A stretch of DNA of 64,000 nucleotides from CAWCWK01 sp963842125 (lineage in GTDB: Bacteria; Pseudomonadota; Alphaproteobacteria; Rhizobiales; CAWCWK01). Made by a program: the position numbers and the translations under genes. The notes beneath the pieces are model-generated. The model saw nothing but the letters and a program-made list of their open reading frames with translations, made no database searches and was not told the DNA's origin. Below, one piece after another: positions 37,239-44,837 of the stretch (positions are counted from its first letter, which is position 1; the number at the start of each line of letters is the position of its first letter). The DNA is taken from assembly GCA_963842125.1 (NCBI GenBank), contig CAWJFE010000005.1, positions 1,860,001 through 1,924,000 of the forward strand. Direction: 5' to 3'.

Positions 37239-37934
37239 TCAGTCCGGCGAGCTGTCGTGTCTCGGCAGCTGGATCGGTGCGGCGCTGAGGACATCCGTGG
37301 CCGGCGGCTCGGGTGTGAAGACGTTCGGGAAGGCCCAGTTCGGCGTCTCGCCGCAGAAGAGGTCGAGGAACGGGATCGCCAGAGGCGGATCCTCGCGCAC
37401 GTTTTCCCTGAACGACCACCAGGCCTCGATGTCGTGCCACCAGTCGGAGAGGGTCAGCGTCTCGTCGAACTCCTGGCGCATCACGGCGGCCCGAACATTC
37501 ACGCAGTAGACCGCGTAGGCATGGCCTTCGGGCCAAAAATGCGCCGGGTCCCGACGGTCGCGAACGTTCGGCTTGGAGCTGACGTGAAGCGGGTCGATAC
37601 GAAGCATCTCGCGAAGCATGAGGCCGGACGAGAAGCGCGTATAGGCATGGCGCGCATCTGGGTCGGTGGGCTTTTGCGCCTCGAACTTGCGCAGCCAGGA
37701 GACGAAGACTTCGGCCAGCTTCTCATCCTCGACGACGAGATCGACGCCCGATTTCGCCGAGAGGTCGCGAACCTGATCCATGAAGGACCGTCGGAACCAG
37801 CGCAGCCGCTGCACGGCCTGTCGTACCGATCCGGCCTCCATCGCGCTGCCGGCCGGCGGGGCGTGATCGATGACGTCGACCGGGGGGCGCCGGCCCTGTG
37901 TCCGATATGCCGTACCGGCGCGGGTGCGGGCCAT
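37239..37934 (-). CDS. Conserved-looking protein of unknown function
   Basis: 231 residues; I do not recognise the family. The N-terminus is basic (RTRAGTAYRTQGRR). The central part has WFRRSFMDQVRDLSAKSG and a C-terminal Trp-rich stretch (LSDWWHDIEAWWSFRENV). No signal peptide or membrane helix is visible. It is followed by a second unknown gene 13 bases upstream on the same strand and then the PfkB kinase, so the three probably form one transcript (kinase first). Codon use is like the neighbours, which argues for a real gene. Confidence 0.55.
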   Translation of the reverse strand: MARTRAGTAYRTQGRRPPVDVIDHAPPAGSAMEAGSVRQAVQRLRWFRRSFMDQVRDLSAKSGVDLVVEDEKLAEVFVSWLRKFEAQKPTDPDARHAYTRFSSGLMLREMLRIDPLHVSSKPNVRDRRDPAHFWPEGHAYAVYCVNVRAAVMRQEFDETLTLSDWWHDIEAWWSFRENVREDPPLAIPFLDLFCGETPNWAFPNVFTPEPPATDVLSAAPIQLPRHDSSPD

Positions 37935-37947
37935 GAGCGTCCGTCCC

Positions 37948-38694
37948 TCAGATATTGTCGGAATAGTCTGCGATGAGGCGACCCAGCACCTTCTCGCGAA
38001 TCGTGCCGTCCTCGCGGGCGAGCACCTGGGCGAGGTCGGGCGCGAGGGCGCGGGCCATGGCGGTGCAGGCGTCGAGCAGCTCCTCGGCGCCGTCTAGCTC
38101 GTCATCCCTGTCCGCTATCAGCCAGAGGGCGAGCGCCAGCGTCGCGATCTCGGCACGAGATGCGGAACCCTTCGCGATCGGCTCGCCGGCACCTCGCACG
38201 ACGCCCCGCGCGTTCATGGCGAGGACGAGGTGCGCTGCCTGCTTGAAGCGATCGCCCTCGGCCTCCTGGATCGACGCCTTGAACGCCTCTGCGGCACGGA
38301 GCTCGCTGATGAGCGCGGCGTCGGCGCCGAGCGTGCGCAGCGACCGAGACAGCGTGCGGTAGGCGGAGTGGGCGAAGGCCATCTCGGCGGCGTCGAGCGT
38401 TTCGATCTGCGCGAGGGTAAGGTCGTCCCAGGGGCCTTCCGGCATGTGCGCGTCGAGGAAGCGGTGCGAAAGGCGACCCGCGAACCCGTTCACCTGATCG
38501 GCGATCTGGTCGAAATCGGCCAGCACCCCTCGGGCGACCGAGCCGAGCGGCGCCGGGATCGCATCGGGCGCGGTGTCGATGAGCCCTCGCCCACGTCGCA
38601 CGGAATGGCGCAGCAGACGCAGCGTATCCTTCAGCGACAGGACCGCTGGGCGGGCGCGAAGGCCGGCGCTGGCATGGCGTAGTCGATCCGACAT
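37948..38694 (-). CDS. Alpha-helical protein of unknown function
   Basis: 248 residues, Ala/Leu/Glu-rich and probably all helical; no motif I can name. There is no signal peptide. The C-terminus (GTIREKVLGRLIADYSDNI) is well defined. It starts 19 bases after the sugar-kinase gene and ends 13 bases before the other unknown gene, so an operon with the kinase is likely. Whether it belongs to the carbohydrate pathway or is only co-transcribed cannot be told. Confidence 0.55.
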   Translation of the reverse strand: MSDRLRHASAGLRARPAVLSLKDTLRLLRHSVRRGRGLIDTAPDAIPAPLGSVARGVLADFDQIADQVNGFAGRLSHRFLDAHMPEGPWDDLTLAQIETLDAAEMAFAHSAYRTLSRSLRTLGADAALISELRAAEAFKASIQEAEGDRFKQAAHLVLAMNARGVVRGAGEPIAKGSASRAEIATLALALWLIADRDDELDGAEELLDACTAMARALAPDLAQVLAREDGTIREKVLGRLIADYSDNI

Positions 38695-38713
38695 CCGTTT
38701 CCTCGGCGTCGCC

Positions 38714-39673
38714 TCAGGCGAAGGCGGACGGGCGTGTGGGCGTGCGGGCCATGAAGGCCTGCGTGTCCTCCAGCGACTTTACCACGGCTTGGCTGCCGAG
38801 GCCCATCGCATTCTGCGCCGAAGCGGCCTGCCCCATCCGCACGCAGTCTTCGGCGGTCAGGCCATGATGAAGGCCGGTGGCGAACCCCGCATTGAAGCAG
38901 TCGCCGCAGCCGCAAGTGCACACGACGTCGATCGCGAAGGCGGGCACGTGAAGGCGCGTGCCATCGGAGTGGCGATAGAGCGCACCGTCCGCCCCGAGGG
39001 TGAGGATGACGCAGCCGACACCCTTGTCGAGCAGCACTTGGGCGATAGCGTCGAAATCGGTGAGGCCGGTAAGCGCCATCGCCTCCTCTTCGGACGGCAT
39101 GAAGTAGTCCGTATGGGGCAGCAGACCTTCGATCAGCGGCATGTCGGCGGGCGTCGAGGCGAAGACGTCGAGGGTCGTGGTGCAGCCACGAGCCTTGGCG
39201 CGTTTCATCAAGGCGACGTTCGGCGCACCGTCCATCGCGTCCATGAGGCCGACGCCCCCGAGATGGACGATGGCGCTGTCGGTGGCGCGCTCGACCTCCG
39301 CGTCGGAGAGCGTGAAGGCACCCGTCGCGCCCTTCTTGTGCAAGGCGGGGCGGCGACCGTCGGGGCGGGTCGTGACGATGGACGAGGAGGTCGCGACGCC
39401 GGGGCAGACCTGCATCAGCTCCGTGTCGATACCGAAGGCGCCCATCTTCCCGAGCACCCAGGCGCCCATGTCGTCGTCACCGACGCCGCCCACCGCCTGC
39501 GCCGACAGGCCGTGCTTGGCCGCGACTATGACCGCGCTGCCGGCGGCGCCGGAGACGGCGAGGGTGAAGTCCTCGACGAAATAGGTATCGCCGCCAGGGG
39601 GAATTTCGGTCACCGGACGGGCGAGGCAGTCGAAGGTGTGGAAGCCGATGGAGGTGTAGTCGAAGCGGGGCAT
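38714..39673 (-). CDS. PfkB-family carbohydrate kinase
   Basis: 319-residue ribokinase/PfkB-type kinase. The family core is clear: DCLARPVTEIPPGGDTY, GAAGSAVIVAAKHGL, GGVGDDDMG and LDVFASTPADM. The C-terminal signature that normally reads DTxGAGDxFxAGF is CTCGCGDCFNAGF, with the catalytic Asp kept but four Cys packed nearby. Role: ATP-dependent phosphorylation of a sugar or polyol. It is the first gene of a leftward group and lies downstream of the ABC importer, separated by a palindromic repeat. It would be the natural kinase for the imported substrate. Confidence 0.82.
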   Translation of the reverse strand: MPRFDYTSIGFHTFDCLARPVTEIPPGGDTYFVEDFTLAVSGAAGSAVIVAAKHGLSAQAVGGVGDDDMGAWVLGKMGAFGIDTELMQVCPGVATSSSIVTTRPDGRRPALHKKGATGAFTLSDAEVERATDSAIVHLGGVGLMDAMDGAPNVALMKRAKARGCTTTLDVFASTPADMPLIEGLLPHTDYFMPSEEEAMALTGLTDFDAIAQVLLDKGVGCVILTLGADGALYRHSDGTRLHVPAFAIDVVCTCGCGDCFNAGFATGLHHGLTAEDCVRMGQAASAQNAMGLGSQAVVKSLEDTQAFMARTPTRPSAFA

Positions 39674-39773
39674 GGGGGACCTAGATGTAGTGGCGGTACT
39701 ACCGATCTTGAGCGATGATCGGGTCTACAATGCTGCAATGATATCTCGAAGGCGATGCCCCTCGCATTGTCTT

Positions 39774-39914
39774 CCTTCTCCACTCGGAGAGAAGGTGGCG
39801 GCAGCCGGATGAGGGGGTATCCCCTTGTTTGGATCGGGCGGCGGCGGGTCGATCGCATAGTCTGCAATCCCCCTCATCCGCCCTTTGGGCACCTTCTCCC
39901 CGGGGGGAAAAGGG
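39774..39914. repeat. Palindromic intergenic repeat of alphaproteobacterial type
   Basis: Two imperfect inverted copies of about 45 bases, 39774-39817 and 39869-39914, each with a GGATGAGGGGG end and an AGAAGGTG core. The left arm can also fold by itself (CCTTCTC with GAGAGAAGG). CCCTCATCCGCC...CCTTCTCCCC elements are widespread in alphaproteobacterial intergenic DNA. It lies between the kinase and the ABC ATPase gene and could act as a processing or termination site in that transcript. Confidence 0.7.
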
Positions 39915-39936
39915 GATTTGCGCCGCCAGGCGTCGT

Positions 39937-41004
39937 CTAGCGCAGCCGTTCCCCCGTCTCCCCGTCGAAGAAATACGCCCGCGTCAGGTCGAAGCTGGCG
40001 TTCAGCGGGGCGTCCAAGGGAGAGCGGTAGTCGCGGTCGGCCTTGATCTCGAAGCGGGGGCCACCCTCCACCCGGACAGTCAGGAAGGTCTGGTCGCCCG
40101 TCGGCTCGATGCCGTAGACGGTGCCGGTCAGATGGGTAGGGGCGCCCTCGACATGGCAGTCTTCGGGGCGGATGCCGAGGGTGATCGCGCGCCGGTCGGC
40201 AATGTCGCCGAGCTGGCGGGTCGCGTCCTCGATGCGGATGCCGGGTGCGATGAAGGCGCCGTTCTCGACGGCGCCCCGGACGAGGTTCATCGGCGGCGAT
40301 CCGATGAAGCCGGCGACGAATGTATTGGCCGGGTTCGCATAGATCTCGTCGGGCGTGCCGATCTGCTGGATCGCGCCGTGGTTCATGATTACGATCCGGT
40401 CGGCCAGCGTCATCGCCTCGATCTGGTCGTGCGTGACGTAGACGGTCGTGATCTTCAACTCGTGCTGAAGGTGCTTGATCTGCACCCGCATGGCCGAGCG
40501 CAGCTTGGCGTCGAGGTTGGACAGGGGCTCGTCCATCAGGAAGACCTGCGGCTGGCGCACCACCGCCCGCGCGAGGGCGGCGCGCTGGCGCTGGCCACCG
40601 GAGAGCGCGGAAGGCTTCCGGTCGAGAAGTTCGCCCATCTCCACCATTTCGGCGGCGCGGCGCACGAGGGCGTCCTGATCGGCCTTGGCGACGTTTCGCA
40701 TCCGCAGCGGGAAGCGGATGTTCTCGTAGATCGTCATGTTCGGGTAGAGCGCGTAGCCCTGGAAGACCATGGCGACGTCGCGGTCGCGAACGTCGATGTC
40801 GTTCATCCGCTCGCCGCCCACGATGACGTCGCCCTCGGACGGCTCCTCCAGCCCTGCGATCATGCGCATGGTCGTGGTCTTGCCACAGCCGGAGGGGCCC
40901 AGGAGGACGACGAATTCCTCGTCGGCGATGGTGAGGTCGACCTTCTCGACCCCGACCACGTCCCCCCATTGCTTCTTGATGCCGCGAAGCTCGATCTCGG
41001 CCAC
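39937..41004 (-). CDS. Carbohydrate ABC transporter ATPase (MalK/UgpC type)
   Basis: 355 residues with a GTG start. Walker A is GPSGCGKTT, Q-loop MVFQGYALYP, signature LSGGQRQRAA, Walker B VFLMDEPLSNLD and switch VTHDQIEAM. The C-terminal 120 residues form the regulatory OB-type (TOBE) domain (LGIRPEDCHVEG) typical of CUT1 sugar importers. It energises the two permeases encoded just upstream (40-base gap). The substrate class is carbohydrate or polyol. Confidence 0.94.
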   Translation of the reverse strand: MAEIELRGIKKQWGDVVGVEKVDLTIADEEFVVLLGPSGCGKTTTMRMIAGLEEPSEGDVIVGGERMNDIDVRDRDVAMVFQGYALYPNMTIYENIRFPLRMRNVAKADQDALVRRAAEMVEMGELLDRKPSALSGGQRQRAALARAVVRQPQVFLMDEPLSNLDAKLRSAMRVQIKHLQHELKITTVYVTHDQIEAMTLADRIVIMNHGAIQQIGTPDEIYANPANTFVAGFIGSPPMNLVRGAVENGAFIAPGIRIEDATRQLGDIADRRAITLGIRPEDCHVEGAPTHLTGTVYGIEPTGDQTFLTVRVEGGPRFEIKADRDYRSPLDAPLNASFDLTRAYFFDGETGERLR

Positions 41005-41044
41005 GTGTCGTCCCTAACCTGTCGGTGTTCTAAGCGAAGGCCTG

Positions 41045-41926
41045 TCAGCCCTTCATGGCACCCATCGTCAGACCCCGGCTCAGATGCTTCTGGACCAGCA
41101 TCACGAGGATGAAGATCGGCACGAAGGCGAGGAAGGCGACGAGGGCGATGGCGTTGTAGATCTTGCCGTCCGAGCCGCCGGTAAAATTGGCGAGCGCGAC
41201 CGACATCGTATAGGCGTCCTTGGTCGACGCGATGAGGAGGGTGAAGAGGAACTCGTTGATCGCGAAGATGGCCGCAATGACGGCCGCCGTGATGATGCCG
41301 GGCAAACAGACGGGGATGATGATCTCCCAGAGAATGCGCAGATCCGACGCGCCATCCGTGCGGGCGGCATCCTCCAGTTCCTTCGGCACTTCCAGCATGT
41401 AGGAGCGAATGATCCACGTCACGATCGAGAGGTTGATCGCGGCGTAGATGAGCATCAAGGCCCAGAGCGTGTCCAGGAGGCCCATATTGCGGAAGAGGAA
41501 GAAGATTGGAATGGCGACGATCGCAGGCGCCATCATGCGTGTCGAGAGGATGTAGAAGCCGATATCGTCCCGACCCCGGTAGCGGTAGCGCGAGAGCGAA
41601 TAGGCGGCGGGGATGCCGAGCGCGAGGTCGATGACGACGGAGCCGAAGATGGCGAGGATGGAGTTGCGCAGGTAATGCGCCATCGGCCAGTCCGACCAGA
41701 TCATGTGCCAGGCGTCGAGCGACCAGGTCGGCCAGTAGATCGGCTGCGGGGTGATGATCTCGGTGCGCGGGCGAAAGCCGATGGAGAGGAACCAGAGGAT
41801 CGGCACGACGCAAACGAGCGCCCACGCCCCCAGCACCAGATAGCGGAGGACGAGACTGTCGCCCTTCTTGCGCCGTTTCGGACGCGGCGGCGCGGTGGGA
41901 GCGACGGGCGTCGCGGCGTCGGTCAT
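41045..41926 (-). CDS. Carbohydrate ABC transporter permease, MalG type
   Basis: 293 residues with about six membrane helices. The EAA loop (EDAARTDGASDLRILWEIIIP) contacts the ATPase. It has the C-terminal features of MalG-type CUT1 permeases (QKHLSRGLTMGAMKG). The ATG overlaps the stop of the MalF-type permease gene (ATGA at 41923-41926), which rules out the much longer upstream open frame as start. Confidence 0.92.
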   Translation of the reverse strand: MTDAATPVAPTAPPRPKRRKKGDSLVLRYLVLGAWALVCVVPILWFLSIGFRPRTEIITPQPIYWPTWSLDAWHMIWSDWPMAHYLRNSILAIFGSVVIDLALGIPAAYSLSRYRYRGRDDIGFYILSTRMMAPAIVAIPIFFLFRNMGLLDTLWALMLIYAAINLSIVTWIIRSYMLEVPKELEDAARTDGASDLRILWEIIIPVCLPGIITAAVIAAIFAINEFLFTLLIASTKDAYTMSVALANFTGGSDGKIYNAIALVAFLAFVPIFILVMLVQKHLSRGLTMGAMKG

Positions 41927-42876
41927 GACGCGGCGGCCGGGCGGAAGAAGCGCTTGAGGAGAAGCTGCGCCGTCAGGATGGTGAGGACGAGCATGATCGC
42001 GGAGGCCGCCGACGCGTAGCCAAAGTCGAACATGCGAAAGCCGTTCCGGTAGATGAAGAAGCTGATCGTCTCCGTCGCACCGCCGGGCGTGCCTTGCGTC
42101 ATGATGAAGACGTTGGTGAACATCGTGGTGATGTCGATTCCGCGGAGGATGACCGCGACGGCGATTATCGGCGCCATCATCGGCAGCGAGATGTTCCAGA
42201 AGATCGCGGGCCAGGATGCGCCGTCGAGCCGGGCGGCCTCCTCGATCTCCTGATCCTGCGCCTGCAGGCCGGCGACGAAGATGATGAAGAGGAAAGGCGT
42301 CCACTGCCACACGTCGGCGACGATCAGCATGGCGCGCGCGTTCCAGACATAGCCGAGCCAGTCGATGTTCCCGTCGATGAGGCCGAGCCGCATCAGGAGG
42401 TCGGAGATCACGCGGCCATCGGCGAAGGCGAGCTTCCAGATGAAGGCGACGGCCGAGGGCATGAAGAGCATCGGGAGGAGAAAGACGAGCCGCCAGCCGC
42501 GCACGAAGGGGTCGCGATAGGCGTAATAGGCCAGCAGCAGCGCGAGTGCGACCTGGATGACGAGTGCGATGCCGCCGATGATCGCGGTGTTGCCAAGCGC
42601 GGCCCAGAACTCGCGATCCTCCAGAAGGCGCTGATAGTTGTAGCCGCCTTCCCAGATCCACTCGCCCGAGCGCTCGACATAATAGAATCCCTGCACGATG
42701 GCATAGATGCCGGGATAGAGCGTGATTCCAAGCAGGTAGATGACCGCCGGCGCGACCAGAAGGTAGGGCATCCAGCGGCTCTTGCGCCGACGCCTTCGCG
42801 GCGCGGCGGTGGCGGCGACCGGGGCTAGAGCCGCCCCGGTGCCTGCATCACGCCCCGATATGGACGTGTCGGTCAT
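41923..42876 (-). CDS. Carbohydrate ABC transporter permease, MalF type
   Basis: 317 residues. A basic N-terminal tail is followed by the first helix (YLLVAPAVIYLLGITLYPG) and five more. The EAA loop is EEAARLDGASWPAIFWNISLP. It pairs with the MalG-type subunit to form the channel. It starts 17 bases after the substrate-binding protein gene, so the order is binding protein, MalF, MalG, ATPase in one transcript. Confidence 0.92.
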   Translation of the reverse strand: MTDTSISGRDAGTGAALAPVAATAAPRRRRRKSRWMPYLLVAPAVIYLLGITLYPGIYAIVQGFYYVERSGEWIWEGGYNYQRLLEDREFWAALGNTAIIGGIALVIQVALALLLAYYAYRDPFVRGWRLVFLLPMLFMPSAVAFIWKLAFADGRVISDLLMRLGLIDGNIDWLGYVWNARAMLIVADVWQWTPFLFIIFVAGLQAQDQEIEEAARLDGASWPAIFWNISLPMMAPIIAVAVILRGIDITTMFTNVFIMTQGTPGGATETISFFIYRNGFRMFDFGYASAASAIMLVLTILTAQLLLKRFFRPAAAS

Positions 42877-42892
42877 GTCTTACGACCCGGCC

Positions 42893-44482
42893 TTAGCCCG
42901 GAACCGGGCTCGGCTTGCCGCGCCCGACCCAGGTTCCGGCCTCGACGGCGGCATAGTCGAAGGGCTGGCGTGCCGTGCCGAAGCCGTTGCGGCGCAGGAT
43001 GCGCTGCCAGGCGGCGACGCCGTTGTCGAGCGCCTCCTTGGCCGTGATGTCGCCGACGACGGCCCGGTTGATCTCGTTGCCGAGCGCCTGCTCCATCTCG
43101 AACATGCCGGGGATGCGCGGCGCGCACCACGCGTGCTCCAGGCTCTCGGCCCAGACGGCGGCGGGCTGCGAGACGGCCTGAAGACGGGGGTTCGTCAGCA
43201 CCGACTTGTAGCCCGGCGCCACGCCGTTCGCGTTGGCCTCGTTCATCGACATGATGGACGCGGTCGTCAGGAAGGCGAGCATCAGGAACGCGCCCTCGGG
43301 GTTCTGCGACGTCGCGGCGACGCAGGACGTCGAGCCGGCGATATTCGGCGGCGCGAAGCGTGCACCCTCGATGTTGGCGCGCGGCTCGTAGATCGTGACG
43401 AAGTCGCCGACGATCTGGCTCTGGTCGGGGCGCATGGCCTGCGTACCCGAATCCTGCCACGAGATGTTGGAGGCGACCTGCCCGCCAAGCCACGCCGCGC
43501 GGTTCTCCGGCCAGCCGGCCCCGGCATAGCCTTCGGCCGCGTTGGCTGAGAGCGCGAGGATCATCTCCAGCGCCTTCACGCCGGCGTCCCCGTTGAAGAT
43601 CGGGTTCCAGTCGGCGTCGAAGAGATCGACACCGTACTGGGCCGCGACATGCTCCCAGGTGTAGGTCGACCAGAAGCCGCGCGCGGCCATCATGCCGATG
43701 CCCGACACGCCCGGCTCGATATTGTTCATCTCGCCCGAAATGCGCAGCAGGTCGTCATAGGTCTCGACGGAGTTCCAGATGTCGACGCCGCCGCCCAGCA
43801 CCTGCTCGGCCATCGACTTCCTCAGATGCACCATCTGGATGTCGCAGTCGAACGGGATGCCGTAGAGCCCTTTGTCACCGAAATAGCCGTAGTTCAGGCG
43901 ATAGGTGTCGTAGAAATCATCGAGCGGCAGGCCCCACTTCTCGGCGTAGTCGTCGAGCTTGGCGAGGTAGCCGGGGCCGGCGAAATCACCCAGCCAGGGC
44001 GAGAAGAACTGCAGCGCGTCGAACGAGGCGTTGCCGGAGATGAACTCCGCAATCGCCTTGTCGTAGAAGCTGTCGTCGGGGATCGGGACGAGCTCGACCT
44101 TGATGCCGGACAGCGCTTCGAAGGGTGCGAGACCCTCGGCGGCCGATTCCTGGTCGGCGGCGCCGATGGCGAAGCGGACGGTCTTGCCGGCCTGCGCCTC
44201 GCGCACGGCCTCCCAATCGACGGTGCGGATCCAGTCGCGCGCCGGGTCCCAGAGGGGCTCGTCCGACATGGAATAGAGCTCGCGATAGTCCTCGCGCACA
44301 TAGTCGCGCACGGAAATCTTATCGAGCACCGATTGCGGGTCGGGCAGATCGGAATGAGCTGCGGCGCGGACGATGCTCGGCGCGACGAGCGTCGTGCCGG
44401 CGGCTGCGGCCGATGTCGCGAGAAGTGAGCGGCGGGTGAGCCCACCACCGATGCGCGGGGTTGGCGGATTCATCTTGAACAT
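42893..44482 (-). CDS. Carbohydrate ABC transporter substrate-binding protein (Tat-exported)
   Basis: 529-residue family 1 extracellular solute-binding protein. The N-terminus has a twin-arginine signal (LTRRSLLATSAAAAGTTLV with cleavage after IVRAAA), so it is probably exported folded. Long binding proteins of about 530 residues in CUT1 systems often serve polyols or unusual carbohydrates. GGAGG lies six bases before the ATG at 44482, which fixes the start. The gene is divergent from the DRL-family gene, and the 355-base gap carries a candidate shared operator. Confidence 0.92.
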   Translation of the reverse strand: MFKMNPPTPRIGGGLTRRSLLATSAAAAGTTLVAPSIVRAAAHSDLPDPQSVLDKISVRDYVREDYRELYSMSDEPLWDPARDWIRTVDWEAVREAQAGKTVRFAIGAADQESAAEGLAPFEALSGIKVELVPIPDDSFYDKAIAEFISGNASFDALQFFSPWLGDFAGPGYLAKLDDYAEKWGLPLDDFYDTYRLNYGYFGDKGLYGIPFDCDIQMVHLRKSMAEQVLGGGVDIWNSVETYDDLLRISGEMNNIEPGVSGIGMMAARGFWSTYTWEHVAAQYGVDLFDADWNPIFNGDAGVKALEMILALSANAAEGYAGAGWPENRAAWLGGQVASNISWQDSGTQAMRPDQSQIVGDFVTIYEPRANIEGARFAPPNIAGSTSCVAATSQNPEGAFLMLAFLTTASIMSMNEANANGVAPGYKSVLTNPRLQAVSQPAAVWAESLEHAWCAPRIPGMFEMEQALGNEINRAVVGDITAKEALDNGVAAWQRILRRNGFGTARQPFDYAAVEAGTWVGRGKPSPVPG

Positions 44483-44837
44483 CTGTTTCCTCCATATCCA
44501 AAAGGATCGGTACGCCGTTTTTTGTATCAGCGAGCCGCGCGGCGTAGCGCGTGCTGCCTTTTTGTCCGCCTGTCACAGCGATTGCAAACGGTTTAGTTGC
44601 CCTCGACAGGTGCAACAGTCTCACCTAGTCCGACAGGACTTCGCAGGCCCTTCGCTAACCTGTTCTCTTTCCGTCCTCTACATACAGATGTTCACCGTCG
44701 ATCCTTTCAGAGCGTCGAACTGAACATCTGCGTTGACCTCGGAACACATGTTGCATACGTTGAATCGCACTCGTCAACCCCTTTCGCGCCATCCGTTCGT
44801 CGGATCGGTGCCTGTCAGCCGCGGACGGTAGCTCGCC
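44483..44837. promoter_or_regulatory. Divergent promoter region of the ABC importer and DRL-acyloin dehydrogenase operons
   Basis: 355 bases with no gene. It is visibly less GC-rich than its surroundings, as expected for two promoters. It holds the 10-bp inverted repeat described separately and a related half-site (ACATGTT) near 44746-44752. A TAG in frame at 44829-44831 limits how far upstream the rightward gene can begin. Confidence 0.6.
44685..44730. promoter_or_regulatory. Candidate operator for the SorC-family regulator
   Basis: Perfect inverted repeat of 10 bases: CAGATGTTCA at 44685-44694 and TGAACATCTG at 44721-44730, centre-to-centre distance 36 bases, about 3.4 helical turns. SorC-family regulators bind as tetramers to spaced, repeated half-sites, which this fits. 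Assignment to the regulator at 49545 is inference from location. Confidence 0.5.

Noticed and set aside
41927..42661. Extension of the MalG-type permease upstream through the MalF gene
   Set aside because: The extension is a frame shadow of the MalF gene; ATGA overlap at 41923-41926 gives the natural start.
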